In this document: one piece after another, positions 37,386-48,066 of the stretch
How the letters are laid out: the number at the start of each line of letters is the position of its first letter
Numbering within the stretch: the stretch's first letter is position 1
NCBI GenBank assembly: GCA_025355585.1
Contig: JANXZJ010000064.1
Span: 1 to 64,000 of the forward strand
Source of the DNA: Mariniphaga sp.
Lineage (GTDB): Bacteria; Bacteroidota; Bacteroidia; Bacteroidales; Prolixibacteraceae
Direction: 5' to 3'
Length of the DNA: 64,000 bases
The notes under the pieces: model-generated
What the model was told of the DNA's origin: nothing
Databases searched by the model: none
The model's input: the letters and a program-made list of their open reading frames with translations, nothing else
Made by a program: the position numbers and the translations under genes

Positions 37386-38414
37386 ATGAAGGATCAACTT
37401 TTTGGTAAAGATTTAAACGAGTTACAGGAGATCAGTTTGGCGCTTGGATTGCCCAAATTTACAGGAAAGCAACTGGCAGACTGGCTCTACAAGAAGGAGA
37501 TCAGCACCATTGATGAGATGAGTAATCTCTCGAAGAATGCAAGAGAACTGCTCAACGAAAAGTACGAGTTTGGAATTTCTGCACCATCTAAAGTGCAGGT
37601 AAGTCTCGACGGAACAAAGAAGTACCTCTTCCCGACATCACAAAATAAGTTTATCGAAACGGCAATGATTCCCGATGATGATCGCAAAACCGTATGCGTT
37701 TCGACACAGGTGGGATGCAAAATGGGTTGTCTCTTCTGCATGACCGGCAAACAAGGATTTCAGGGTCAGTTAACAGCCGGCGAGATTGTAAATCAGATCC
37801 GAAGTATCAAAGAATATGGAGATGTTTCAAACATTGTTTATATGGGAATGGGTGAACCGTTCGACAACCTGGATTCAGTACTGAAGAGTCTCGATATTCT
37901 AACTTCCGAATGGGGTTACGCGATGAGTCCACGTCGTATTACGGTCTCTTCAATCGGTATTATTCCGGCAATGGTGCGGTTTTTGAATGAAAGTGAAGCT
38001 CATTTGGCCATCAGTCTTCACACACCTTTCGACGAAGAGCGCCGGAAATTAATGCCTGTTCAGATTGCCTATCCAATTGCCGATGTTGTACACGAAATAA
38101 GGGGATGGGACTTTGGCCGTCAACGCCGTGTGTCATTCGAATATATTTTATTTAAAGGATTGAACGATACACCGCTTCATATCCGCGAATTGGTGAAATT
38201 GTTATCCGGTATCCGATGCCGGATTAACCTGATCCGTTTCCATCCGGTACCAGGCACTCCACTTGAGAGTCCCGATGAAGAGACAATTAACAATTTCAGG
38301 GATCAATTGAATGACAAAGACATTATTGCAACAGTTCGTGCTTCACGCGGCCAGGATATTTATGCTGCCTGCGGGTTACTATCTACAAAGGAATTGATCA
38401 GCAAGGAAGTTTAA
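37386..38414 (+). CDS. rlmN: 23S rRNA (adenine(2503)-C(2))-methyltransferase RlmN
   Basis: Radical SAM CxxxCxxC in CVSTQVGCKMGCLFCMTGKQGF; YMGMGEPFDN; FHPVPGTPLESP. Confidence 0.95.
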   Translation: MKDQLFGKDLNELQEISLALGLPKFTGKQLADWLYKKEISTIDEMSNLSKNARELLNEKYEFGISAPSKVQVSLDGTKKYLFPTSQNKFIETAMIPDDDRKTVCVSTQVGCKMGCLFCMTGKQGFQGQLTAGEIVNQIRSIKEYGDVSNIVYMGMGEPFDNLDSVLKSLDILTSEWGYAMSPRRITVSSIGIIPAMVRFLNESEAHLAISLHTPFDEERRKLMPVQIAYPIADVVHEIRGWDFGRQRRVSFEYILFKGLNDTPLHIRELVKLLSGIRCRINLIRFHPVPGTPLESPDEETINNFRDQLNDKDIIATVRASRGQDIYAACGLLSTKELISKEV

Positions 38415-38428
38415 GCGTTAATTACAAT

Positions 38429-39145
38429 TCACAATAAGAAATCTATTCCCGCCTTTGCCGCCTGCAAATGTTGATCTTGTCTTTTAATGTTGTATAAGCG
38501 CCCGTCTTTTACAAATCGGGCACCTGTTTGTTTGAAATGAAATGGAATCTTCTTTTCGCTGCATTGGGTCCGGATGTGATAAACCCAATCATAATTGCAA
38601 ATACGGGCTTCATTACCTGACTCACCCCCTGCAATCACGTTTTCGATGGAAGGTGTTAACCATTTGACAAGGTTTATCTTCCCCAGCAAAGGCTCGCAGA
38701 TGATTATTTTATGCCTGATCGGCAGTTTTAGAAAGATAGGCAATCGAAAATTGGCTCTGTCCTGGTTTTCACACGTAGATCCGATTGTTACATTCGCATA
38801 ACCGTCGCCCCAATCAGACGGAAGATTCACTTCAAACCGGTCGATGCGTTTTGTAATGATCAGAAAATGCAAATCGCTCCGGTATTTAATCATCCGCCAC
38901 GCATCAATCCGCCAGTTATCTGCTTCTTCCAGGAAAAAGTCGGAAGAAAAGCAGGTATAGATCGTTTCGCCCGGCGTTAGTTTATAATTGCCATTGCGCG
39001 TTTTCTTTACTGGCAAATTATACGCTGCAGTTTTTGTTATTGCCGAAGCATCTCTGTCGAATTTCTCATCGATGCGGTATACATAGCAATTCTGACAGCC
39101 GGCACTTATTTTTCGGCAACCATGCCATGGATTCCATTGGGCCAT
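38429..39145 (-). CDS. DUF5131 / phage Gp37-Gp68-like family protein
   Basis: WNPWHGCRKISAGCQNCYVYR...HFLIITKRIDRF...VIAGGESG. Confidence 0.85.
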   Translation of the reverse strand: MAQWNPWHGCRKISAGCQNCYVYRIDEKFDRDASAITKTAAYNLPVKKTRNGNYKLTPGETIYTCFSSDFFLEEADNWRIDAWRMIKYRSDLHFLIITKRIDRFEVNLPSDWGDGYANVTIGSTCENQDRANFRLPIFLKLPIRHKIIICEPLLGKINLVKWLTPSIENVIAGGESGNEARICNYDWVYHIRTQCSEKKIPFHFKQTGARFVKDGRLYNIKRQDQHLQAAKAGIDFLL

Positions 39146-39224
39146 TGGTCAAGTATTTATATTCAGATAATTAATAAGTTATCTGAATATTTTGTTTATT
39201 TAAAAAACGATTTCGACAGCAGTT

Positions 39225-40868
39225 TTACCGCTTCTCTAAGCTCGCGTTTTTAAAGCTCGAGATATCAATTAACCCCTGCGTGTCGTCGTCGAAGCTGATA
39301 ATGATGCTGTCACCCGCAAACGTAACCGGAAGTTCGTTCGAGATTTGCGAAGAACCAATGAAAATATTCTCTTTTCCTTCTACGGTGAAATAATAGAAGC
39401 TGTTCCCGTTTTTAATATCCGAATTGATACGCACCACTACCGAATTCAGGATTTGTTTTTTCGTTGCGCTTTTGGGATTGATTTTATTACCGGCCATGTT
39501 ATAAGCATTTTTGTAGGCCATCAGTGTCTCTGTTAGTGTATTTCCGACGCCCACAATTGTATAATCTTCAATGGCTACCATCGCAAACATTTTTACCAGA
39601 CCACCATCATCTTTTAACGTCATCACATATGTGGGGATGTTATTGATATTATAAGGAATCGGTGTTGAGGCAGAAAAACGCTTCTCCTGCACTTTTCCGC
39701 GAGCCGATTTCTGCGCTGCAAACTCAGTTGCGCCACTTTGTTTGTACCAGATTGTCTTTTTTGTTCGCGTATCGACCAAAACAAACCCGACTGTGGCTTC
39801 GTCAGCACCAACCGAGGTAAGCCCCGTGTACCAGTAAGATTTATTATCCTCTCCATAGACCAATGTAACTCCCTGTGTGATCTGTAATTTGTTCTCATTC
39901 GAGAAGTTCCAGTATCCTTTCACGAAATTTCCCCAGTCGTTGAGCTGATTTTCGATGAATTTATCAGGCTGTATACGATCGACCCATGCCGGCGTATTTA
40001 CGATGCTGTATTCAACACACTTGCCGGTCTCAGTATTAACCAATACCACCCCTACAGCATCTTCGCCATAAAATCCAATTGTCTTTTTGTATTTGGTTAC
40101 CACCCAATAGGGTACGCCGTCATCATCAATTTCAAAACTATAGTCGGTGAGGCCAACATTATAAAAGCCGCTCAGGTAAAGATGACGTTCGAGATAGTCA
40201 TTAAAAAAGCCTTCGGGCTGATATTTGATCCGCACTTTCTTCCCGCCGACCTCCTGAACGAGTTTCACATCGCGTTCGTTCGAAGCATTCACCATGACGT
40301 AACCATTTGTCCCTTCACTGTTCATATTCCATTTGAAAAATCCTGAATGCAACAGTGGTGCCACCCAATAAAGATCATTTTTTACTTTTTGAATGTTGAA
40401 TTCGCCGAGGCGAACCTGGCTTCCAAGGGCAGGTTGTGCTCCAAGCACCTTATCGCCCAGGATATTGGCGAGCGATTGATCAACAACCCTCACTTTTTCC
40501 ATTGAGATAGGTGCCATATGTGTTGATAAGTTCTCTCCAATCTCAACTGTGCCAATTAAATTGCGGTAGGCCGAAGTTCGCAGCAGGGGCCACGATGTTA
40601 AAGTTGGCAAAACGGCCGAATAAATTAATAACACAATCAATATAGTCACAGGTACCTTAATATTTCCCTGCGGTTTAAACTGAAAGGTCTGTGCACCCTG
40701 GTTATTATAAATCGGTGTTGCCTTCATATTTAATACAATCCACAAAAAGATCATGGCAGCAATCATTGCAGGCAAACCCCAGAATCCATAAGCAATAACA
40801 GGCATACCCGAATAGAGCATCGCAATAGCGGCAATGGCAATAATGATCAGTCTCGATATTTTATTCAT
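39225..40868 (-). CDS. Hypothetical membrane protein with N-terminal TM segments and large soluble domain
   Basis: Long ORF, hydrophobic N-terminus; no family recognised. Confidence 0.7.
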   Translation of the reverse strand: MNKISRLIIIAIAAIAMLYSGMPVIAYGFWGLPAMIAAMIFLWIVLNMKATPIYNNQGAQTFQFKPQGNIKVPVTILIVLLIYSAVLPTLTSWPLLRTSAYRNLIGTVEIGENLSTHMAPISMEKVRVVDQSLANILGDKVLGAQPALGSQVRLGEFNIQKVKNDLYWVAPLLHSGFFKWNMNSEGTNGYVMVNASNERDVKLVQEVGGKKVRIKYQPEGFFNDYLERHLYLSGFYNVGLTDYSFEIDDDGVPYWVVTKYKKTIGFYGEDAVGVVLVNTETGKCVEYSIVNTPAWVDRIQPDKFIENQLNDWGNFVKGYWNFSNENKLQITQGVTLVYGEDNKSYWYTGLTSVGADEATVGFVLVDTRTKKTIWYKQSGATEFAAQKSARGKVQEKRFSASTPIPYNINNIPTYVMTLKDDGGLVKMFAMVAIEDYTIVGVGNTLTETLMAYKNAYNMAGNKINPKSATKKQILNSVVVRINSDIKNGNSFYYFTVEGKENIFIGSSQISNELPVTFAGDSIIISFDDDTQGLIDISSFKNASLEKR

Positions 40869-41042
40869 TTTCAGTGATTATTTAGAGGTCTTGTTTATCG
40901 GATTTATGTTTGTATGAATGACAAATATAATGCTTTTTGGGGGGTGAAATCAGGGAGAAGTCTATTTAATTTATATGTTCACTTTTCGAGAATCGGTTTG
41001 AATATTTATGCACCCAAACTACTTAAGTGTAGTGAATTAAAC

Positions 41043-41173
41043 AATGTCGTATTTCTTGAATTGAGACGATGGATAAATCTATTTTCCTTCTTTGCGAACT
41101 CAGCGTCTTTGCGTGAACCTATAAACAAAGTCACGCAATGACGCTAAAGACTGCAAAGAAAAAATACGACATT
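41043..41173. repeat. Imperfect long inverted repeat (MITE/REP-like)
   Basis: Outer arms aatgtcgtattt (41043-41054) / aaatacgacatt (41162-41173); inner arms 41088-41116 / 41131-41160 with ctttgcg-type sequence. Confidence 0.75.
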
Positions 41174-41381
41174 ATATATTGGCCATTACTTATTTCTCTT
41201 TAACCATATTAAATCTCCATTCATCTACTTTTTTGACGGGTTCACCGATATTCTTTTCGTAGTTGTAAGCCTGAAACTTACTTTTGACCAAAAATTAAGA
41301 AACATTTAACATTCAGGAAACGATCCGAGTGTAAAATGTTTCCTTTCTTTGCAGCCGGATAAATTTGATACGGTATAAACG

Positions 41382-42038
41382 ATGAATGAAGAATTAAACG
41401 CCCTTAATGCACAATTCGAACCGATGCTTGAACAAATCAAGGAATTGTTTTTTGAATTTGGTATCAAGAATCTGAACATGGACGATATCAGCCGAAAGCT
41501 TGGTATTTCGAAAAAAACACTTTACAGGTATGTCAAAAGCAAAGAGGATTTGATTGCGAAGTTATTTGAATATGAGGAAATTAAAGGAAATGCATATACA
41601 AAAGAAAATGAGAATTTGAATGTAAATGCGATTGAAAAGCTTTTTAAAGCCAGCCTGATGGTCTATGAAGAGATGAAGCGTTTTAATCCGATGATCATGT
41701 TTGAACTACGCAAGTACTACGAGCAACTGTTTAACGAATTTCATAACCGGAAATTAGTTCAGATTTCACAATCGATGCAGGTAAATCTGAAACAGGGAAT
41801 TGAAGAAGGATTATACCGGTCAGATGTAAACATTGAAGCTGTTGTTACCCTATTTATAAATTACCTCATTGAGATTCACAGCTCAGATATTTGCAAAACT
41901 GTTAATATCTCGTTCGATGACCTGTTTAGCTTGATGTTTGAAAATCATATCCGGGCGATCTCAACCCCGGCCGGTGTTGCTTTTTTCGAGGCTCGCAAAA
42001 AGGAAGTGTTAGAAAGTATAAAGAATAATAACCAATAA
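41382..42038 (+). CDS. TetR/AcrR family transcriptional regulator
   Basis: N-terminal HTH GIKNLNMDDISRKLGISKKTLYRYVKSKEDLI. Confidence 0.9.
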   Translation: MNEELNALNAQFEPMLEQIKELFFEFGIKNLNMDDISRKLGISKKTLYRYVKSKEDLIAKLFEYEEIKGNAYTKENENLNVNAIEKLFKASLMVYEEMKRFNPMIMFELRKYYEQLFNEFHNRKLVQISQSMQVNLKQGIEEGLYRSDVNIEAVVTLFINYLIEIHSSDICKTVNISFDDLFSLMFENHIRAISTPAGVAFFEARKKEVLESIKNNNQ

Positions 42039-42050
42039 ATAAGGAAAAAC

Positions 42051-43397
42051 ATGTTATCAAGAAAATGTCAGATGATCTTGTTGATTTTACTCTCATTTGG
42101 AGGAGTGAAGATCACTACTGCACAGGTACAGGATACCCTCCGTCTTTCGCTCAGCGATGCGCTGAAGATTGCACAGGAGAACAATCTCAACATTAAAAAT
42201 TCGCAACTTGACCTGAAGATGGCCCAAAAGAAAATCTGGGAAACTACTGCGATCGGCTTACCTCATGTAGACGGAACAGCCAAGTACACATTCAACCCGA
42301 AGGTCCCGACTTTACCAGCTACGGCTTTCGATCCAAATGCGAAACCAGGCGATGTACTTGAGCTCGGTGTCAAACAGAATATTGTTTACGATCTTACCGC
42401 ATCGCAGTTGATTTTTAACGGGGCTTACCTGATCGGACTGAAAGCATCGAGGGCGTATTATAACTTTTCGGAAGAGTCGCTTGAAAAAGCAATGCTTGAA
42501 ATTAATGAAACCGTGACCAATACCTATTTCATGACCCTTGTCGGGGAGGAAAGCCGTAAGATTTTAGTAATCAATCTCCAGAATGTCAATAATACGTTAG
42601 CTGAAATTACAGAAATGTACAAGCAGGGTTTTGTTGAACAGACCGATGTTGACCAGCTTGCTTTAACAGCCAATACGATCACGAACGCAATCTTTCAAAT
42701 CGACAATAACCTCGATATGGCCAGTAAGCTCCTGAAAATTCAATTGGGACTTGCCGAAAATTCGATTGTTAAACTGACTGATCAGCTCGGAATGGAAGAG
42801 GCACAGGTTGTCCGCCTTAACGCGTTGGCACACGAACCATTTATTCTGGAGAACAGCGTGGACTATAAACTGTTGACAACTTCCGAATTGCTTGCGAAAT
42901 TTGATTACAAAAAGGAAATGAGCAACTCATTGCCGGTTATTTCGGGCTATTACAACCATCAGGAGAAGTGGAAAACTCCCGCGTTCGATTTCGCACCTAA
43001 AGATGTGATGGGTATCAATTTAAGTATCCCAATTTTTAGCAGCGGACAAAGGTCAGCCGCAGTCTCGCAGAAAAGAATGGCATTCGAAAAGGCAAGCAAT
43101 AACAAGCTTTACGCGGGGAACACATTGATAATGCAATCGTCACAATTACAAAACGATCTTCGCTCAAAGCTGGACAAGTTCCGGATTCAGAAAAAAAGCA
43201 AGGAATTGTCGGATGTTATTTACCAGCGTACTTTGGAGAAATACAAACAGGGAATCTCTTCCAGTCAGGAACTGATGACCATCCAAAACCAATATCTGAA
43301 TAATTTAACAAGCTACTATCAAGGTATTTACGATGTAGTTGGTGCTAAAACAAAATTAGAAAAATTATTTAATTTCAATCAGAAAATCACAAAATAA
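42051..43397 (+). CDS. TolC-family outer membrane efflux protein
   Basis: LSLSDALKIAQENNLNIKNSQLDLKMAQKKIWE; coiled-coil repeats; operon context. Confidence 0.93.
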   Translation: MLSRKCQMILLILLSFGGVKITTAQVQDTLRLSLSDALKIAQENNLNIKNSQLDLKMAQKKIWETTAIGLPHVDGTAKYTFNPKVPTLPATAFDPNAKPGDVLELGVKQNIVYDLTASQLIFNGAYLIGLKASRAYYNFSEESLEKAMLEINETVTNTYFMTLVGEESRKILVINLQNVNNTLAEITEMYKQGFVEQTDVDQLALTANTITNAIFQIDNNLDMASKLLKIQLGLAENSIVKLTDQLGMEEAQVVRLNALAHEPFILENSVDYKLLTTSELLAKFDYKKEMSNSLPVISGYYNHQEKWKTPAFDFAPKDVMGINLSIPIFSSGQRSAAVSQKRMAFEKASNNKLYAGNTLIMQSSQLQNDLRSKLDKFRIQKKSKELSDVIYQRTLEKYKQGISSSQELMTIQNQYLNNLTSYYQGIYDVVGAKTKLEKLFNFNQKITK

Positions 43398-43405
43398 CCA
43401 TTTAT

Positions 43406-44524
43406 ATGAAAAACATTATTTACGCTTTAGCGATTACAGCTGCCTTTGTTTCTTGTAAACAATCTACCGATAAGAAAGGGGAATTAGAAAAACTTAAAGT
43501 ACAGCATGATGAATTAGCCACAAAAATTGCTAATCTCGAAACTGAAATTTATCCGAATGGAATACAGGGGGAATCAAAATCCGTAACTGTTAAAATTGAG
43601 CCGATAAAAAGCTGCGTGTTCACGCACTATGTTGAAGTGCAGGGCGTTGTTGATGGCGATCAGAATGTTGCGGTAAGTCCGCAAACCCAAGGGATTATCA
43701 CCGCTGTTTATGTTACCGAAGGTTCAAACGTTAAAAAAGGACAGGTAATGGCAGAATTGGACGCTGTTGTTCTCAAACAATCGCTTGTTGAACTGAGAAC
43801 TCAGCTTGACCTTGCAAGTAACCTTTTCGAAAAGCAAAAAGCACTTTGGGCTAAGAATATTGGCAGCGAAATACAGTTCCTTCAGGCCAAAACAACAAAG
43901 GAAGGACTCGAAAATAAGATTAAAACCCTTCAGGGGCAGATTGATATGGCCCGGGTAATCTCACCTATCAGCGGTACTGTTGAGAGCGTTGCTCTTAAGG
44001 TGGGACAGATGGCTTCTCCGGGACAACCAACCTCTGCGATAAGGGTAATCAATATGAATTCAGCTAAGATTAAAGCCGATATTTCCGAAAACTATTCCTC
44101 AAAAATCGAAAACGGAAATAAAGTAATGGTTCGGTTTCCGGATCTTGGAAAAGAGATCGAATCAAACCTGAATTTTGTGAGCCGTTTTATCGATCCTACC
44201 AACAGAACATTTCAGGTTGAATGCAAAATCAAATCGGGGGAAGTAGTTTTGCGCGCCAATATGATCGCTTATGTAAAGATAAAAGATTATATGAACGAGA
44301 AAGCTTTTTGCATCCCCGTGAATTATATCCAAAGTAACAAAGACGGCAAATTCCTCTATGTGGCAGTGCAAAAAGCAAACCAATGGGTTGCAACAAAGCG
44401 ACAGGTTAAACAGGGAATGGACTATAACGGAGTTGCAGAAATTCTCGAAGGCCTTACCGAAGGGGACAAAGTTGTTTCTTCAGGTTATCAAAACCTCAAC
44501 GAAGGTGCTCAAATCATATTTTAA
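43406..44524 (+). CDS. RND efflux periplasmic adaptor (MFP)
   Basis: Lipoprotein N-term; GIITAVYVTEGSNVKKGQVMAELD; VISPISGTVESVALKVGQMASPG. Confidence 0.94.
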   Translation: MKNIIYALAITAAFVSCKQSTDKKGELEKLKVQHDELATKIANLETEIYPNGIQGESKSVTVKIEPIKSCVFTHYVEVQGVVDGDQNVAVSPQTQGIITAVYVTEGSNVKKGQVMAELDAVVLKQSLVELRTQLDLASNLFEKQKALWAKNIGSEIQFLQAKTTKEGLENKIKTLQGQIDMARVISPISGTVESVALKVGQMASPGQPTSAIRVINMNSAKIKADISENYSSKIENGNKVMVRFPDLGKEIESNLNFVSRFIDPTNRTFQVECKIKSGEVVLRANMIAYVKIKDYMNEKAFCIPVNYIQSNKDGKFLYVAVQKANQWVATKRQVKQGMDYNGVAEILEGLTEGDKVVSSGYQNLNEGAQIIF

Positions 44525-44543
44525 TTCGTAACAATTACAAGTT

Positions 44544-47500
44544 ATGTCAGATATTAAACATAGAATAAAAGAGTTTCTACCAACCAGTTGGGCAATTGAT
44601 AACAAGACAAGCATATATGTACTTGCTGTTCTGATATCAATCCTCGGGTTGATGAATTACGTTCAGATTCCAAAAGAACAGTTCCCGCAAGTGGTGATTC
44701 CTTATATCATTGTCAATACCCCTTATCCTGGAACCTCGCCCGAGGATATTGAGAACCTTGTCACTCGTCCGATCGAGAAACAGTTGAAATCGATTAACGA
44801 TGTGAAGAAAGTTACCAGTAACTCTGTTCCCGATTTCTCATCAATTGTTGTGGAATTCGATCCGAAAATATCGGTCACAGATGCCAAGCAAAGGGTACGC
44901 GATGCGGTGGACAAATCGAAGACCGATCTTCCGAACGACTTGCCCGATCAACCACAGATTCTGGATGTTGATCTCTCCGAATTTCCGGTGATGTACATCA
45001 ATATTTCGGGGAATTACAGCCTTGATAAACTGAAAAAATATGCTGAAGTAGCTCAGGACAAGATTGAAGGGGTTAAGGAGATCACCCGTGTCGATATTGT
45101 TGGCGCTTTGGAGCGTGAAATTCAGATTGAGGCCGATATTTTTAAAATGCAGGCCGCTAAAGTGACTTTCAGTAATATTGAACAGGCAGTTGCAGGTGAG
45201 AATCTTACGATTTCCGGCGGTACTATTAATACCAACGGAACAAAGAATACAGTTCGCATTAAAGGTCAGTTTCAGAAAGTCGAAACCTTAAGGGATATTG
45301 TTGTTCACTCTTCGAGCGGAGCCTTTATAAAGTTGAGTGACATTGCTGAGATCAAGGATGATTTTAAAGAACAGGAGAGTTTTGCCCGCCTTAACGGGAA
45401 CAATGTGATCACGTTGAATGTGATCAAGAAAAGTGGTGCCAATCTTTTGGATGCATCAGATCAGATCAAAGATATCGTTGACAATCAGCTGAAGGGGAGG
45501 GATTTTCCATCAGATCTGACACTCACCATCACCGGTGATCAAAGTCGGTTTACACGTAACACACTCGAAGAACTAAACAATACGATCATCATCGGCTTTA
45601 TCCTTGTTACCATCGTGCTTATGTTTTTTATGGGTTTCACAAACTCCTTTTTCGTGGGTCTTTCGGTTCCGTTGTCAATGGCAGTGGCCTATCTTGTCCT
45701 TCCGGGGATCGGATTTACGTTGAATATGATTGTAATGTTCGGGTTCATTTTTGCCCTGGGGATTGTGGTTGATGATGCCATCGTCGTGATTGAAAATACG
45801 CACCGGCTGCATCGAAAGAACCCTGATATAAAAGTAGCCGCCAAGATGGCTGCCGGCGAGGTTTTTATGCCGATATTATCAGGAACATTAACAACGCTCG
45901 CACCCTTTTTCCCGTTGGCATTCTGGCCCGGCATTGTCGGACAGTTTATGCATTACCTGCCGGTTACATTGATCATCACACTATTTGCATCACTTTTTGT
46001 CGCCTATATTTTCAATCCGGTTTTTGCAGTATCGTTTATGCAGCATGAATATGATGCTGAAGTGGATACCAAAAAAGACTGGAGAAAGATCCGCAGATTC
46101 CTGATCGTGGTTTTTGGTATTGCCCTTTTATTCTACGCTACAAAGATGTTTGGCCTTGCCAACTTCCTTATGATGGTGGTTCTGCTCGTGATTGCCTATC
46201 ATTTCGCGATACAGCATTGGATTGCCTCTTTCCAGGACAAGTTATGGCCATGGATGATGGGATTTTACGAAAGAACACTTCGTTATACACTCAGAGGAAA
46301 CCGGGCAGTGTATATGTTGGTTTCGATGATTGCGCTGTTCTTTTTTACAATTTTCCTTACAGGTGTTGTGAAGCCAAAAGTGCTGTTTTTCCCGGATAAC
46401 GATCCGAATAATGTTTTTGTCTATATTAAAATGCCGGGAGGTACCGATCAGGTTGTCACTGATAGCGTAACAAGGATTGCTGAAAAGCTTGTTTACAAAT
46501 CAATCGGAGCGAATAACCCTGATGTAGAATCGATCATTTCAAATGTTACCATCGGAGTTGAAGAACAGGGATTCTCTACGGCAGGGAAACCATACAACAA
46601 GGGAAAGATCTCTGTCAACTTTGTGGAGCATAAATTGCGGACAACAGGTATCACGACAACGCAGTATATGGAAAAGATGCGGAAGGACGTTGCGGGTATC
46701 CCCGGTGCTGAAGTGACTGTCGATAAGAATTCGATGGGGCCTCCAACCGGAAAACCGATCAATATTGAGGTAACAAGCCAAAACCTTAACTTCCTTGTTT
46801 CCGATGCATACGCTTTCAGAGACTATCTCGATTCGTTAAGGATTCCGGGAGTGGCTGAATTGAAGACTGACTTTGAAATGAACTCACCCGAAATCATTAT
46901 TGATATTGACCGTGACCGTGCCATGCGCGAAGGGCTTTCAACGGGACAAATCGGTCTCGAAATCCGTACTGCACTGTTTGGTAAGGAGATCTCCAAATTC
47001 AAACAGGATGAAGATGAATACCCGATCACCCTGCGTTATCGCAAAGTGACCAGGGATAATATCAATGCACTGGTCAATCTGATGATCACCTACCGTGATA
47101 TGAACAGCGGACAGCTGAGGAGTGTACCATTATCAACTGTAGCCAAAATTAATTATTCAACCTCTTATGCCGGAATCAAGCGGTTGGATCAAAAAAGGGT
47201 GATAACAGTTTATTCAAATGTCGTTTCGGGTTATTCTGCCAATGATATCGTCCCAAGAATAGAGAAATTGGCGGCTACGTTTAGCAAACACGAAGGAACT
47301 GAGATCAAACTGACAGGAGAACAGGAAGACCAGGACGAGACATCCGCATTCCTTGGGAAAGCGATGGTGATCGCACTTGGAATTATCTTCTTTATCCTGA
47401 TTACGCAATTTGGTTCGATCAGTAAGACGATCATCATTTTGAGTGAGGTAATATTCAGTATTATTGGTGTATTGCTCGGTGTAATGATTTTCAAAATGGA

Positions 47501-47945
47501 TCTTGTAATCATGATGACCGGATTAGGTGTCGTAGCATTGGGCGGAATTGTGGTTCGAAACGGAATCCTGATTGTCGAGTTTTGCGACAGAATGAAAGAG
47601 GCTGGTTTAAAAACCCGCGAAGCGATTGTTATGGCCGGAAGAACCCGTATCACACCTGTTGTATTAACTGCAACTGCAACGATGCTTGGACTTGTACCTT
47701 TAGCTGTGGGGATGAATATCAATTTTGTGACGATATTCACTGAACTAAATCCTCATATCTATTTTGGCGGAGACAATGTTGCCTTCTGGGGGCCATTAGC
47801 CTGGACAATTATCTTCGGTCTGAGCTTTGCGACTTTCCTGACTTTGGTATTTGTGCCGGCGTTGTACTACATGGATTATGTGATCAGGTTGAAAATCAAA
47901 AGAAGAAAAAATCTTCGACGGATCAAATTACTCGATCAGAAATAA
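44544..47945 (+). CDS. RND efflux permease (AcrB/HAE1 family)
   Basis: GTSPEDIENLVTRPIEKQL; GIVVDDAIVVIENTHR; 1133 aa. Confidence 0.96.
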   Translation: MSDIKHRIKEFLPTSWAIDNKTSIYVLAVLISILGLMNYVQIPKEQFPQVVIPYIIVNTPYPGTSPEDIENLVTRPIEKQLKSINDVKKVTSNSVPDFSSIVVEFDPKISVTDAKQRVRDAVDKSKTDLPNDLPDQPQILDVDLSEFPVMYINISGNYSLDKLKKYAEVAQDKIEGVKEITRVDIVGALEREIQIEADIFKMQAAKVTFSNIEQAVAGENLTISGGTINTNGTKNTVRIKGQFQKVETLRDIVVHSSSGAFIKLSDIAEIKDDFKEQESFARLNGNNVITLNVIKKSGANLLDASDQIKDIVDNQLKGRDFPSDLTLTITGDQSRFTRNTLEELNNTIIIGFILVTIVLMFFMGFTNSFFVGLSVPLSMAVAYLVLPGIGFTLNMIVMFGFIFALGIVVDDAIVVIENTHRLHRKNPDIKVAAKMAAGEVFMPILSGTLTTLAPFFPLAFWPGIVGQFMHYLPVTLIITLFASLFVAYIFNPVFAVSFMQHEYDAEVDTKKDWRKIRRFLIVVFGIALLFYATKMFGLANFLMMVVLLVIAYHFAIQHWIASFQDKLWPWMMGFYERTLRYTLRGNRAVYMLVSMIALFFFTIFLTGVVKPKVLFFPDNDPNNVFVYIKMPGGTDQVVTDSVTRIAEKLVYKSIGANNPDVESIISNVTIGVEEQGFSTAGKPYNKGKISVNFVEHKLRTTGITTTQYMEKMRKDVAGIPGAEVTVDKNSMGPPTGKPINIEVTSQNLNFLVSDAYAFRDYLDSLRIPGVAELKTDFEMNSPEIIIDIDRDRAMREGLSTGQIGLEIRTALFGKEISKFKQDEDEYPITLRYRKVTRDNINALVNLMITYRDMNSGQLRSVPLSTVAKINYSTSYAGIKRLDQKRVITVYSNVVSGYSANDIVPRIEKLAATFSKHEGTEIKLTGEQEDQDETSAFLGKAMVIALGIIFFILITQFGSISKTIIILSEVIFSIIGVLLGVMIFKMDLVIMMTGLGVVALGGIVVRNGILIVEFCDRMKEAGLKTREAIVMAGRTRITPVVLTATATMLGLVPLAVGMNINFVTIFTELNPHIYFGGDNVAFWGPLAWTIIFGLSFATFLTLVFVPALYYMDYVIRLKIKRRKNLRRIKLLDQK

Positions 47946-47956
47946 AATAATTAAGG

Positions 47957-47982
47957 CGGGACAGATTGTCCCGCTTTTTTTG
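47957..47982 (+). terminator. Rho-independent terminator downstream of RND operon
   Basis: Perfect 8-bp stem gcgggaca-gat-tgtcccgc followed by T7. Confidence 0.9.
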
Positions 47983-48066
47983 TATCATTAAAAATTGAGA
48001 ACTCGTTTAAATTTACGTATCAGGTGATCGGTATTGAAGTGAAAAATGATCGAAATTCATAAAAGG

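Noticed and set aside
47231-47740. 169-aa minus-strand ORF inside RND permease
   Set aside because: Shadow ORF antisense to a strongly conserved transporter
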